Origin: Actinomycetes bacterium
Lineage (GTDB): Bacteria > Actinomycetota > Actinomycetes > Propionibacteriales > Propionibacteriaceae
Direction: 5' to 3'
Length of the DNA: 7,260 nucleotides
NCBI GenBank assembly: GCA_023387135.1
Contig: JAEWIK010000317.1
Location: 1-7,260, forward strand
Part shown: one piece after another, positions 1 through 5,797 of the stretch
Layout: the number at the start of each line of letters is the position of its first letter
How positions within the stretch are numbered: position 1 is the first letter of the stretch
Program-made: the position numbers and the translations under genes
The notes under the pieces: generated by a model
What the model was told of the DNA's origin: nothing
Database searches by the model: none
Seen by the model: only the letters and a program-made list of their open reading frames with translations

Positions 1-89
1 GTGCTCCCCCGCGAGCCCGTCGCGGCGTCCCCCTCGGCCACCTCGCTCGGCGGGAGTTGGAGGTCGAAGAAGCCCGGGCGTGGAATCAC
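1..89 (-). CDS. Possible start of an unidentified protein, cut by the left window edge
   Basis: An open minus-strand frame begins with GTG at 89-87, four bases after the stop of the DUF2510 gene, and runs 29 codons to the window edge without a stop. The N-terminus reads M-I-P-R-P-G-F-F-D-L-Q-L-P-P-S-E. Nearly every codon ends in G or C, as expected for a coding frame here, although the opposite plus-strand frame shares the same third positions, so that is not decisive. The minus strand is preferred because all five upstream genes run that way and the spacing is operon-like. I see no convincing Shine-Dalgarno sequence before the GTG, so translation would rely on coupling to the upstream gene. 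No family is recognised. Confidence 0.4.
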   Translation of the reverse strand, partial: MIPRPGFFDLQLPPSEVAEGDAATGSRGS

Positions 90-93
90 GCGG

Positions 94-375
94 TCAGGCG
101 CGCGGGCCCGGTTGGGTCAGCGTCTCCCACTTGCGACCGTTCCAGTACCGAAGCATCGTGGGGTCCACTGGATCCGTATACCAGCCAGGGGGTGGCCCTA
201 CGGGCGGCTTGGGTCTCCGGTCCCTTGATGTCGCCCAGCGCCACATCCACGCCGCAAAGGCCACGATGAGCGGCGGCCATGGGTCGGTGTAGCCGAGCTG
301 CCAGACGATGATCGCAGCCACCCAGGCCACAGCCCAGGCGAGCGTGATCCATTTGTCACGTGCCCGCTTCGTCAT
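94..375 (-). CDS. Two-TM membrane protein with C-terminal DUF2510 motif
   Basis: A 93-aa protein. Residues about 11-28 and 33-48 are hydrophobic, Trp-rich and flanked by basic clusters (TKRARDK before, RDRRPK after). This predicts a two-pass membrane protein with both ends in the cytoplasm. Residues about 61-87 carry the DUF2510 signature: PPPGWYTDP, then LRYWNGRKWETLT. DUF2510 is a short Trp-rich domain common in actinobacterial membrane and secreted proteins; its function is unknown. In many of those proteins the motif is N-terminal, ahead of the membrane segments, whereas here it follows them. The ATG at 375 is supported by a near-perfect ribosome binding site. The gene is separated by 156 bp from the upstream small membrane-protein gene and is followed four bases later by another possible gene. 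No enzymatic residues are evident. Confidence 0.85.
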   Translation of the reverse strand: MTKRARDKWITLAWAVAWVAAIIVWQLGYTDPWPPLIVAFAAWMWRWATSRDRRPKPPVGPPPGWYTDPVDPTMLRYWNGRKWETLTQPGPRA

Positions 376-384
376 GACTGCTAC

Positions 385-392
385 TCACCTCC
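385..392 (-). promoter_or_regulatory. Strong ribosome binding site of the DUF2510 gene
   Basis: On the minus strand this reads GGAGGTGA, a near-perfect complement to the 16S rRNA 3' end, 9 nt before the ATG at 375. It is the best Shine-Dalgarno sequence in the left cassette and fixes this start. It also suggests the gene is translated independently of its upstream neighbour. Confidence 0.8.
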
Positions 393-531
393 CAGGGGCC
401 CGCCCATGAGACCTGTCCTGCAGCGGCACGCCAAGAACAGCGCGGCCACTCGCCCGCCCGAGCCTGCCGACAGGAGCCGTCGCTTTCACCGGAACGTCGC
501 TGAGCGTCGATGCAAGACGGAGGTGCACTCG

Positions 532-726
532 TCATTGAGCGGTGGGCGTTGAAGCTCGCTGCTTGCGCCTCCGGGCGCGCCAGCATTCGGCGAGTGCCCA
601 CACCCCGACGAACAACAGCGGCACCCAAGTAAGAGGTCTCTGGTAGATGTACCAGGAGACGAACAACCCGGTGGCTAGCCAGAACACGCCATACAGAACT
701 GTCCATACGAGCGAGGTGTTCTTCAT
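532..726 (-). CDS. Small two-TM membrane protein of unknown function
   Basis: A 64-aa protein starting M-K-N-T-S-L-V-W. Two hydrophobic stretches (residues about 6-28 and 32-48) are followed by a strongly basic tail (RARRRKQR), predicting two passes with a cytoplasmic C-terminus. The ATG at 726 overlaps the TGA of the upstream 372-aa membrane-protein gene as ATGA, a classic translational-coupling arrangement, so the two proteins are likely made together and may interact. An in-frame upstream start at 858 would lie wholly inside the upstream gene and adds a poorly hydrophobic stretch, so it is rejected. The two membrane segments, loop length and trailing basic cluster match the N-terminal half of the downstream DUF2510 protein, which suggests the two are distant paralogues. 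No catalytic motif is seen and no family is recognised. Confidence 0.75.
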   Translation of the reverse strand: MKNTSLVWTVLYGVFWLATGLFVSWYIYQRPLTWVPLLFVGVWALAECWRARRRKQRASTPTAQ

Positions 727-1841
727 GCTGGCCCGTCCAGGACTGAGGGTGGCTGTATTGATGTCACCGCCTTGGTTCGGGTGACGCGCCACCCCTCGGC
801 TGCTGGGAAGGACTGGCCGATCTCCTGTTCCAGTTTCTGCCAGAGCTGCCGAGGGCACGTGAACTGGATCGGCATGCCGGGTTCGAGATCGGTGACGAAC
901 TCTTTGACATACGGGGTCAGGGCAGCACGGAACCGGCGCCCTGATCCCGCGCCGACAGGCGTGGCGTAGTGCGCGTGCACCTTCACGTACGGCTTTGCAG
1001 GGTCTCGGACGAGCATCAGCCCGAGCAGCGCGTCACCGCGGGAACTGATGAGCACCTGCTGGCGAGGATCACTGAGGTGGCGTGCGGTGAGCACTGCCCA
1101 GCCGAGGGTGACGGTGATCGTGGCAGCGAAGGTGTAGATGAGCAGCAGCCAGAATGGGCCGAGATTGAGCAGCCACAGCACGCCCGCCGTCCACAACGCC
1201 GTACCCCCCACTAGTAGGGGCAGTACGCCGCTCCGGACGCTCGCCGGCACCGCCCACAGCAGGGCGTGGAAGATCTCGCTTCGGGTGGCCATGCGAGCAA
1301 CACCATCCCCGATCGGAACGAAGTTGAAGGGCTCTTGTGGTTCTGGGACTGGAGGTTCCGGGTGCGCGGTTGCCCAAGCGGCAACAAACGCGTCATCGTC
1401 GGAGTTGCCCGGGTTGACCGGTGTGACCCCGGTCGCTCGCCACAGTGCTTCGATCAGCCACTGCCCTGGGCCCCTGACGGCGTAATTGCCGAGCGTGAGG
1501 GGATCGTCGGCGGCATGTTCCAGAACCACGACGAGTCGTTTCGTTTGTTGGATGTCGTCCCAGTACCTGGCGTACAACGGGTCTACGCCCCGTAGTTCGG
1601 CGGCATCGGTCGGGCCGATGTCGTCCCAGCCGATGTGTTCCAGTTCACTCATGCGTGAACGCACCAACTCCGGGTTGTGGACAGTCAAGACGGCGACAAC
1701 ACGATCCGGCTCGATGTCGTTGTCGACAACGTACTTCCGGAACCGCTTGATAGGTAGCCGCTGCGCGCCTTCAAACGACATCACCAGGTCGGTCGCCGCA
1801 GCGAGCGAGTTGCCTGGGCTCAGGCTGGGTGTTGCTGTCAC
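723..1841 (-). CDS. Two-TM membrane protein with soluble N- and C-terminal domains
   Basis: A 372-aa protein of unrecognised family. Residues about 1-155 form a soluble acidic alpha/beta-looking domain rich in Asp and Trp. A Pro/Glu linker follows at about 160-172, then two hydrophobic segments at about 205-226 and 230-252, then a basic C-terminal domain of about 110 residues. The membrane hairpin places both soluble parts on the same side, probably the cytoplasm. The C-terminal part has a strand, then VGAGSGRRFRAAL (about 296-308), then a helix, loosely like the acetyl-CoA-binding turn of GNAT acetyltransferases; this is a weak structural guess only. The GTG at 1841 is chosen over ATG at 1859 or 1883 because GGAGAGG lies 9 nt before it, and the ATG alternatives have no comparable site. 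The gene overlaps the next small membrane-protein gene by 4 bp. A 13-bp-stem hairpin separates it from the upstream toxin-like gene. Confidence 0.75.
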   Translation of the reverse strand: MTATPSLSPGNSLAAATDLVMSFEGAQRLPIKRFRKYVVDNDIEPDRVVAVLTVHNPELVRSRMSELEHIGWDDIGPTDAAELRGVDPLYARYWDDIQQTKRLVVVLEHAADDPLTLGNYAVRGPGQWLIEALWRATGVTPVNPGNSDDDAFVAAWATAHPEPPVPEPQEPFNFVPIGDGVARMATRSEIFHALLWAVPASVRSGVLPLLVGGTALWTAGVLWLLNLGPFWLLLIYTFAATITVTLGWAVLTARHLSDPRQQVLISSRGDALLGLMLVRDPAKPYVKVHAHYATPVGAGSGRRFRAALTPYVKEFVTDLEPGMPIQFTCPRQLWQKLEQEIGQSFPAAEGWRVTRTKAVTSIQPPSVLDGPA

Positions 1842-1850
1842 GTGGCCGTT

Positions 1851-1857
1851 CCTCTCC
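1851..1857 (-). promoter_or_regulatory. Ribosome binding site that selects the GTG start at 1841
   Basis: On the minus strand this reads GGAGAGG, 9 nt before GTG at 1841. It overlaps the codons just after the competing ATG at 1859, so that ATG is unlikely to be the main start. Confidence 0.65.
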
Positions 1858-1867
1858 ATCGTGGTGG

Positions 1868-1905
1868 CCCGTGGGGGTGGCACCTGAGGACACCACCCCC
1901 ACGGG
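1868..1905 (-). terminator. Perfect 13-bp-stem hairpin, terminator or attenuator
   Basis: CCCGTGGGGGTGG (1868-1880) and CCACCCCCACGGG (1893-1905) are perfect reverse complements around a 12-nt loop. The stem is very GC-rich. No T-run follows on either strand, as is common for actinobacterial hairpin terminators. It begins 26 nt after the stop of the toxin-like gene and ends 26 nt before the next start, so it could terminate, attenuate or stabilise the upstream message. Confidence 0.65.
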
Positions 1906-1931
1906 GGCGGATCAGATCACAACTCCGGGGA

Positions 1932-2828
1932 TCAGAGGGGCCCGCCGTAGAAACAGTGGGTGCCGGGGCTGCGATTGTACGGGTGGTAGTGGTAAAGGAA
2001 GCCCGAACCCGTCTTGCCGTGAACTTCCGGGCCGACGGCAGGGCTTCGTACCCAGTTGCAGAGAGTCTTCGCCCGGGCGGACGTGACAGCCCATACATCC
2101 TGCCCCGCCTTGCCCCGCTTCGTCGCCTGGGCGTCGGTCATGCCGATCGGGTCGATGAACACCTTGTTGCCTTGTCGCATCGCGGGATAGAAATCACGGC
2201 GCTTGGATGCCTGCTCCGCTCGATAGGCCGTCATGATGTTTGACACAGCCTTCGCAGCGGCAACAAACAACACTGTGCCAATCACAATTGCGGTGCCCAC
2301 GGCGATCCATTTAAGGATCGTTCCGAGGCCGATCGCGCCCAGCGCGATGGGGATGACCCAGACGAGCGATTGAATTGGTTGATCACTGTCATAGTGGAGT
2401 GTCTCACCGGTTTTCGGGTTGACAAGATCGAAAACGACACCGTCTTCGGTCATCGTCTGAATGTCCACCAAGAACGTCGTCGATGCCTTGTGGCCGTCGA
2501 TCACATCGGTGACTGTGAACGTCGCCGTACCATCGCTTTCGATGACCAGGTCGAACTCCGAATCGTCAGTCCGGTCCGCCGATTCAACTTCGACGCTGAC
2601 TTCATCAGGGCTTACATCGACATCTTCAAGGTTTAGGCCGTCGGACTCAAGGCCTTTCTCCAGAGCCTGTTCGATGGCTTCAGGGGAGGTTTCCGTACCG
2701 GACGCCGGCAGCACAACTGGGGTGACGGTATTCCCTCCGGTGGGTGTCGCTGCGGCGACTTCGGCCGTCTGTCCGATCGCTAGGACGATTGAGACGACAA
2801 GCCCCGTGTGTGCGAGCGCTCTTACCAT
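1932..2828 (-). CDS. Secreted or membrane-anchored protein with SAR2788-like putative toxin C-terminus
   Basis: A 298-aa protein. Residues 1-27 form a Sec-type signal peptide (MVRAL, hydrophobic core VVSIVLAI, Ala-rich cleavage region near EVAAA). Residues about 45-150 are a strongly acidic region with beta-like alternation. Residues about 153-192 are hydrophobic, enough for one or two membrane passes. The C-terminal 105 residues are soluble and end in a His/Tyr/Gly-rich block: H270-G-K, then FLYHYHPYNR (277-286), then THCFYGGP (290-297). From memory, this ending and the acidic N-terminus with central membrane segment resemble proteins annotated as SAR2788-family putative toxins in Firmicutes; the activity of that family is not established. 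Conserved-looking H270, H280, H282, R286, H291 and Y294 could form an active or metal site. The ATG at 2828 has GGAAAGG 6 nt upstream. It lies 38 bp after the protease gene, which may process it. Confidence 0.7.
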   Translation of the reverse strand: MVRALAHTGLVVSIVLAIGQTAEVAAATPTGGNTVTPVVLPASGTETSPEAIEQALEKGLESDGLNLEDVDVSPDEVSVEVESADRTDDSEFDLVIESDGTATFTVTDVIDGHKASTTFLVDIQTMTEDGVVFDLVNPKTGETLHYDSDQPIQSLVWVIPIALGAIGLGTILKWIAVGTAIVIGTVLFVAAAKAVSNIMTAYRAEQASKRRDFYPAMRQGNKVFIDPIGMTDAQATKRGKAGQDVWAVTSARAKTLCNWVRSPAVGPEVHGKTGSGFLYHYHPYNRSPGTHCFYGGPL

Positions 2829-2834
2829 ACTTGA

Positions 2835-2841
2835 CCTTTCC
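2835..2841 (-). promoter_or_regulatory. Ribosome binding site of the toxin-like gene
   Basis: On the minus strand this reads GGAAAGG, 6 nt before ATG 2828. It lies inside the 38-bp gap after the protease gene and supports this start codon. Confidence 0.6.
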
Positions 2842-2855
2842 GTTCGCTTGACTCT

Positions 2856-2883
2856 TGGCGAGCTACCTATTCCCTGCTCGCCA
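2856..2883 (-). repeat. Inverted repeat around the protease stop codon
   Basis: TGGCGAGC (2856-2863) and GCTCGCCA (2876-2883) are perfect 8-bp arms with a 12-nt loop. The loop holds the TAG stop of the protease gene (2869-2867). The hairpin would form only when ribosomes are absent, so it may stabilise or weakly attenuate the transcript between protease and toxin-like genes. No T-tract follows. Confidence 0.4.
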
Positions 2884-3619
2884 CGTAATCCGAGGCGGTG
2901 GCAGACCTCCCTTCTGAGATGGCGGAGACGAGTTCATGGACCACGAGTGCGGCTGCGGCGGACGTGCCACTCACCACCGTCTCGTGGCCCGTGTCATCGA
3001 GGGCGCGCACGTCGACGCCGCGCTCCCATGCCGTGACCCCCGTCTGAGCGGACACTCTCCACGGAGTGCCGTCAGTGTCGAGGGCGCCGACCGAGACAAC
3101 GCCGGGAAGCCTCGCCGGGTAGTCTGCGGGTAGCCTCCCAGTGTTTCCGGCCGCAGCAATCACAACAGCACCCGATCCGGTGGCCTGCGAGATCGCCGCT
3201 TCGAGCCCTGAAGTCGACTGTCGGAAGCCCGACGTGATGAGAATCACGGTCGCCCGCCTCGCCGTGGCATCGATGATCGCAGCCGCCATTGCTTCCCGGC
3301 CAGACGTCTCCCGAGACATGACGTCATAGCTCAGGAGTTCCACGTTCTCGGGAGACAGGGGCTCTGCGTCGATGACGCCAAGAACCAGGGACGCCATCAT
3401 CGTCCCGTGCGGGTCGGGCGCTCGATTGGTTAGGCGCTCGATTGAGTACCCGCGAAATGCCGGAAGATCATTGTTCACGCTGCCGTCGACCAGGGCGACC
3501 ACAACCGTTTCCACTGAAGCCGGAGAGCAGGCGGTCAAGAGAGCGCAGATCAGCGCCATCACTCCGACGCATGACAGCCACCGTTGTGGAGCCCGCGCTG
3601 GCCCTGCTGCAAGTGACAT
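2867..3619 (-). CDS. Compact S8 subtilisin-like serine protease lipoprotein
   Basis: A 250-aa protein. Residues 1-31 are a lipoprotein signal: basic start, hydrophobic MALICALL, then lipobox L-T-A-C with Cys31 as the predicted lipidated residue. The complete S8 triad is visible: Asp45 in VVVALVDGSV, His71 in DPHGTMMAS, Ser220 in VSGTSAAAA. The oxyanion-hole Asn159 lies in AAAGNTG. The enzyme should hydrolyse peptide bonds outside the cytoplasmic membrane while tethered to it. Only 14 residues separate the lipidated Cys from the catalytic Asp, so there is no room for the usual propeptide. The mature 220 residues are shorter than classical subtilisin at about 275. The MSLG block that normally precedes the core helix is replaced by LITSG. 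It resembles T7SS mycosins in being a membrane-bound subtilase but lacks their C-terminal TM helix and no ESX genes are visible. The ATG at 3619 has AAAGG 9 nt upstream. It is probably the first gene of the left operon. Confidence 0.88.
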   Translation of the reverse strand: MSLAAGPARAPQRWLSCVGVMALICALLTACSPASVETVVVALVDGSVNNDLPAFRGYSIERLTNRAPDPHGTMMASLVLGVIDAEPLSPENVELLSYDVMSRETSGREAMAAAIIDATARRATVILITSGFRQSTSGLEAAISQATGSGAVVIAAAGNTGRLPADYPARLPGVVSVGALDTDGTPWRVSAQTGVTAWERGVDVRALDDTGHETVVSGTSAAAALVVHELVSAISEGRSATASDYVASRE

Positions 3620-3655
3620 CTCGGTGCGCCTTTGATCGGGGGCAGGTCGAGATCG

Positions 3656-3669
3656 GCACGTTAACGTGC
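3656..3669. promoter_or_regulatory. Perfect palindrome, candidate operator of the protease operon
   Basis: GCACGTTAACGTGC is a perfect 14-bp palindrome, 36 bp upstream of the protease ATG. Allowing a single unpaired base at 3655, the symmetry extends outward through GATC on each side (3651-3673). Its size and place fit a dimeric-repressor operator or the base of a 5'-UTR structure. No cognate regulator is in the window; the LacI protein at the right edge is far away and of unknown specificity. Confidence 0.5.
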
Positions 3670-3852
3670 GATCGCATGCCTCGGTGCCGGGTTAAGTGAC
3701 TCTTTAGAAACCGTGATTTGGCACAGAAATGTGACATAACGGGCGGATGGTGTCCGGTTTCTCCGTTGGCTACGCCGTCCGTCGACCGAGCGCCCTCCGG
3801 CCCACTGTGAGTGGCTTGTCGCGGCTGAGATCTTCCTGAGGAGGGAGGCAGT

Positions 3853-3902
3853 GCCACCGGGGCCTGGGGACGCGCCGCTCTTCGCGTCCCCGGTCAGGTG
3901 GC
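3853..3902. terminator. Long two-segment hairpin upstream of recQ
   Basis: GGGGACGCG (3866-3874) pairs perfectly with CGCGTCCCC (3883-3891) around an 8-nt loop. Below an internal loop, GCCACC (3853-3858) pairs with GGTGGC (3897-3902). It looks like a rho-independent-type terminator without a T-run, yet no gene in the window ends into it from either side. It may be a leftover terminator of a gene displaced from this locus, or insulation between the divergent units. Confidence 0.45.
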
Positions 3903-3936
3903 GACGAGCGGCATACGGGTTGTCGGAGCGGGGCCG

Positions 3937-3942
3937 TAGCAT
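3937..3942 (+). promoter_or_regulatory. Candidate -10 element for leaderless recQ
   Basis: TAGCAT matches the actinobacterial TANNNT -10 pattern and ends 6 nt before the recQ GTG at 3949. That places the transcription start on the start codon. No ribosome binding site precedes this GTG, which fits a leaderless message. No well-matched -35 is seen at 16-18 bp; a TTGTCG at 3920 is too close. Confidence 0.5.
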
Positions 3943-3948
3943 GGCGGG

Positions 3949-5781
3949 GTGTCCTCGTCCTTGCCGGTGTCAGTGCTGCGGACCACGTTCGGGTATGACT
4001 CCTTTCGCGGTGAGCAGGCGGAGATCATCGACCACGTCGTGGCCGGGGGTGACGCCGTGGTGCTCATGCCCACCGGTGGCGGCAAGTCGTTGTGCTACCA
4101 GGTTCCGGCGATGGTCAGGGACGGCGTCGGGGTCGTCATCTCGCCGCTGATCGCGCTCATGCACGACCAGGTGACGGCGCTGGAAGCACTCGGCGTGCGG
4201 GCGGGCTTTCTCAACTCGACGCAGGATCGTGCCGAGCAGCGGGCCACGGAGGCGGCGGCCCTCGCCGGCGAGCTCGACCTGCTCTACCTCGCCCCCGAAC
4301 GCCTCGACCTCGGGCGCACCCAGGAGTTCCTCGACAGGCTCACGATCTCGCTGTTCGCCATCGACGAGGCGCACTGCGTCTCCCAGTGGGGCCACGACTT
4401 CCGGCCCGAGTACCTGAAGCTGTCGATCCTGGGCGACCGCTGGCCGGGAGTGCCGCGGCTCGCGCTCACCGCGACCGCCACCCCCGCCACCCGGCGGGAG
4501 ATCGTCGAGAGGCTGGGCCTCGCCTCCGCCCGCACCTTCGTCGCGAGCTTCGACAGGCCCAACATCACCTACAGGATCGAGCCCAAGCAGCAGCCGCTCA
4601 AGCAGCTCGTCTCGCTCCTCACCACCGAACACGACGGCGACGCGGGCATCGTCTACTGCCTCACCCGCAAGTCGGTCGAGGCCACCGCGGAGGCGCTGGT
4701 GGCACAGGGCATCCAGGCGCTGCCGTACCACGCCGGCCTGCCGGGTCCGGTGCGCTCGGCCAACCAGTCGCGCTTCCTGCGGGAGGACGGGGTCGTCATG
4801 GTCGCGACCATCGCCTTCGGCATGGGGATCGACAAGCCCGACGTGAGGTTCGTCGCCCACCTCGACCTGCCGCGCAGCATCGAGGGCTACTACCAGGAGA
4901 CGGGACGCGCGGGCCGCGACGGGTTGCCCGCCACCGCCTGGATGGCGTACGGCCTCGCCGACGTCGTGCAGCAGCGGCAACTCATCGAAGGCTCCGAGGG
5001 CACCCCCGCGCACAAGCGCCTGCTGGGCCAGCACCTCGACGCCATGCTCGGGCTCTGCGAGACGCTGCGCTGCCGCAGGCAGTTGCTGCTCGAACACTTC
5101 GGCGAGACGTCCGGGCCGTGCGGCAACTGCGACACCTGCCTGACGCCGCCGAACTCGTGGGACGGCACCGTCGCGACCCAGAAGCTGCTCTCCACCGTCG
5201 TCAGGCTGCGCCGCGAGCGCCACCAGTCCTTCGGCGCCGGGCAGGTCATCGACATCCTGCTCGGCAGGCGCACGCCGCGGGTCGAGCAGTGGCGGCACGA
5301 CGAGCTGAGTACCTTCGGCATCGGCACCGAACTCTCCGAACTCCAGTGGCGCGCCGTCGTGAGGCAACTGCTGGCGGCGAGGCTGCTGGCCGTGTCGACA
5401 GACGGCCACCAGACCCTCGAACCCACCGACGCCTCCTGGGAGGTGCTGCGCGGCGAGCAGCAGGTGCTGCTCCGGGAGGACCCCGTCGCCAAGGCGGGCG
5501 CGACGAAGAAGCGGACGGCGGGCGGCTCTTCCCGCTCCGCGGCCGCGAGTTCGCTCGCCGGCGACGAGCGCGAGCTCTTCGAGCGGCTGCGCTCGTGGCG
5601 TGCCGAGACAGCACGGGCGGGGTCGGTGCCCGCCTATGTCGTCTTCCCCGACACGACGCTCGTGGCCATCGCGCAGCGGCGCCCGGCGTCCCTCGACGCG
5701 CTGGCGGGCATCAGCGGGATCGGCGCGAAGAAACTCGAGCTGTACGGCGAGGCGGTGCTCGCCGCCGTCGCGGCGGCGTAG
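3949..5781 (+). CDS. recQ: ATP-dependent DNA helicase RecQ
   Basis: A 610-aa protein, the usual length for bacterial RecQ. It unwinds DNA 3' to 5' using ATP in recombination and replication-fork repair. Helicase motifs are intact: Walker [10 protein letters not shown] with Lys46, DEAH box at 139-142 followed by [19 protein letters not shown] at 173-178, GIVYCLTR at 233-240, [15 protein letters not shown] at 286-300, and the arginine-finger motif [12 protein letters not shown] at 314-325. The Zn-binding subdomain has Cys375, Cys391, Cys394 and Cys397 at the spacing known from E. coli RecQ. An RQC-like winged helix covers about 405-510. A Gly/Ser/Ala-rich linker follows, then a C-terminal HRDC domain at about 537-608 for DNA binding. 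The GTG start gives the standard N-terminal [12 protein letters not shown] block. A NUDIX gene follows 16 bp downstream, probably co-transcribed. High GC and regular motifs mark it as core chromosome. Confidence 0.97.
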   Translation: MSSSLPVSVLRTTFGYDSFRGEQAEIIDHVVAGGDAVVLMPTGGGKSLCYQVPAMVRDGVGVVISPLIALMHDQVTALEALGVRAGFLNSTQDRAEQRATEAAALAGELDLLYLAPERLDLGRTQEFLDRLTISLFAIDEAHCVSQWGHDFRPEYLKLSILGDRWPGVPRLALTATATPATRREIVERLGLASARTFVASFDRPNITYRIEPKQQPLKQLVSLLTTEHDGDAGIVYCLTRKSVEATAEALVAQGIQALPYHAGLPGPVRSANQSRFLREDGVVMVATIAFGMGIDKPDVRFVAHLDLPRSIEGYYQETGRAGRDGLPATAWMAYGLADVVQQRQLIEGSEGTPAHKRLLGQHLDAMLGLCETLRCRRQLLLEHFGETSGPCGNCDTCLTPPNSWDGTVATQKLLSTVVRLRRERHQSFGAGQVIDILLGRRTPRVEQWRHDELSTFGIGTELSELQWRAVVRQLLAARLLAVSTDGHQTLEPTDASWEVLRGEQQVLLREDPVAKAGATKKRTAGGSSRSAAASSLAGDERELFERLRSWRAETARAGSVPAYVVFPDTTLVAIAQRRPASLDALAGISGIGAKKLELYGEAVLAAVAAA

Positions 5782-5797
5782 CGGGAGAATCGTCGCC

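Larger units (their letters stand above)
3620..3948. other. Divergent intergenic region, 329 bp
   Basis: No convincing gene is present. It separates the leftward cassette from rightward recQ and contains a 14-bp palindrome, an orphan hairpin and a recQ promoter candidate. A 30-codon plus-strand frame (ATG 3747 to TGA 3839) lacks a ribosome binding site and is not called. I found no convincing -35/-10 pair for the leftward operon, although the AT-richer stretch 3690-3740 is the likeliest place for one. No tRNA or integrase remnant is seen. Confidence 0.6.

Noticed and set aside
1..352. Open frames on both strands over the DUF2510 gene (1-228 plus, 86-352 minus)
   Set aside because: They overlap a gene with a recognisable domain and strong ribosome binding site, and show no motifs themselves.
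2867..3619. Protease as a T7SS mycosin (MycP)
   Set aside because: It lacks a C-terminal TM helix, is a lipoprotein instead, is much shorter, and no EccB/C/D or ESX-like genes are present.
3696..3735. Three GTGA motifs spaced 17-18 bp apart, considered as operator direct repeats
   Set aside because: Only four bases are shared at each step and the flanks do not agree; likely chance.
3747..3839. A 30-codon plus-strand frame before the orphan hairpin
   Set aside because: No ribosome binding site, no recognisable sequence and a length expected by chance; noted only as a possible small transcript.
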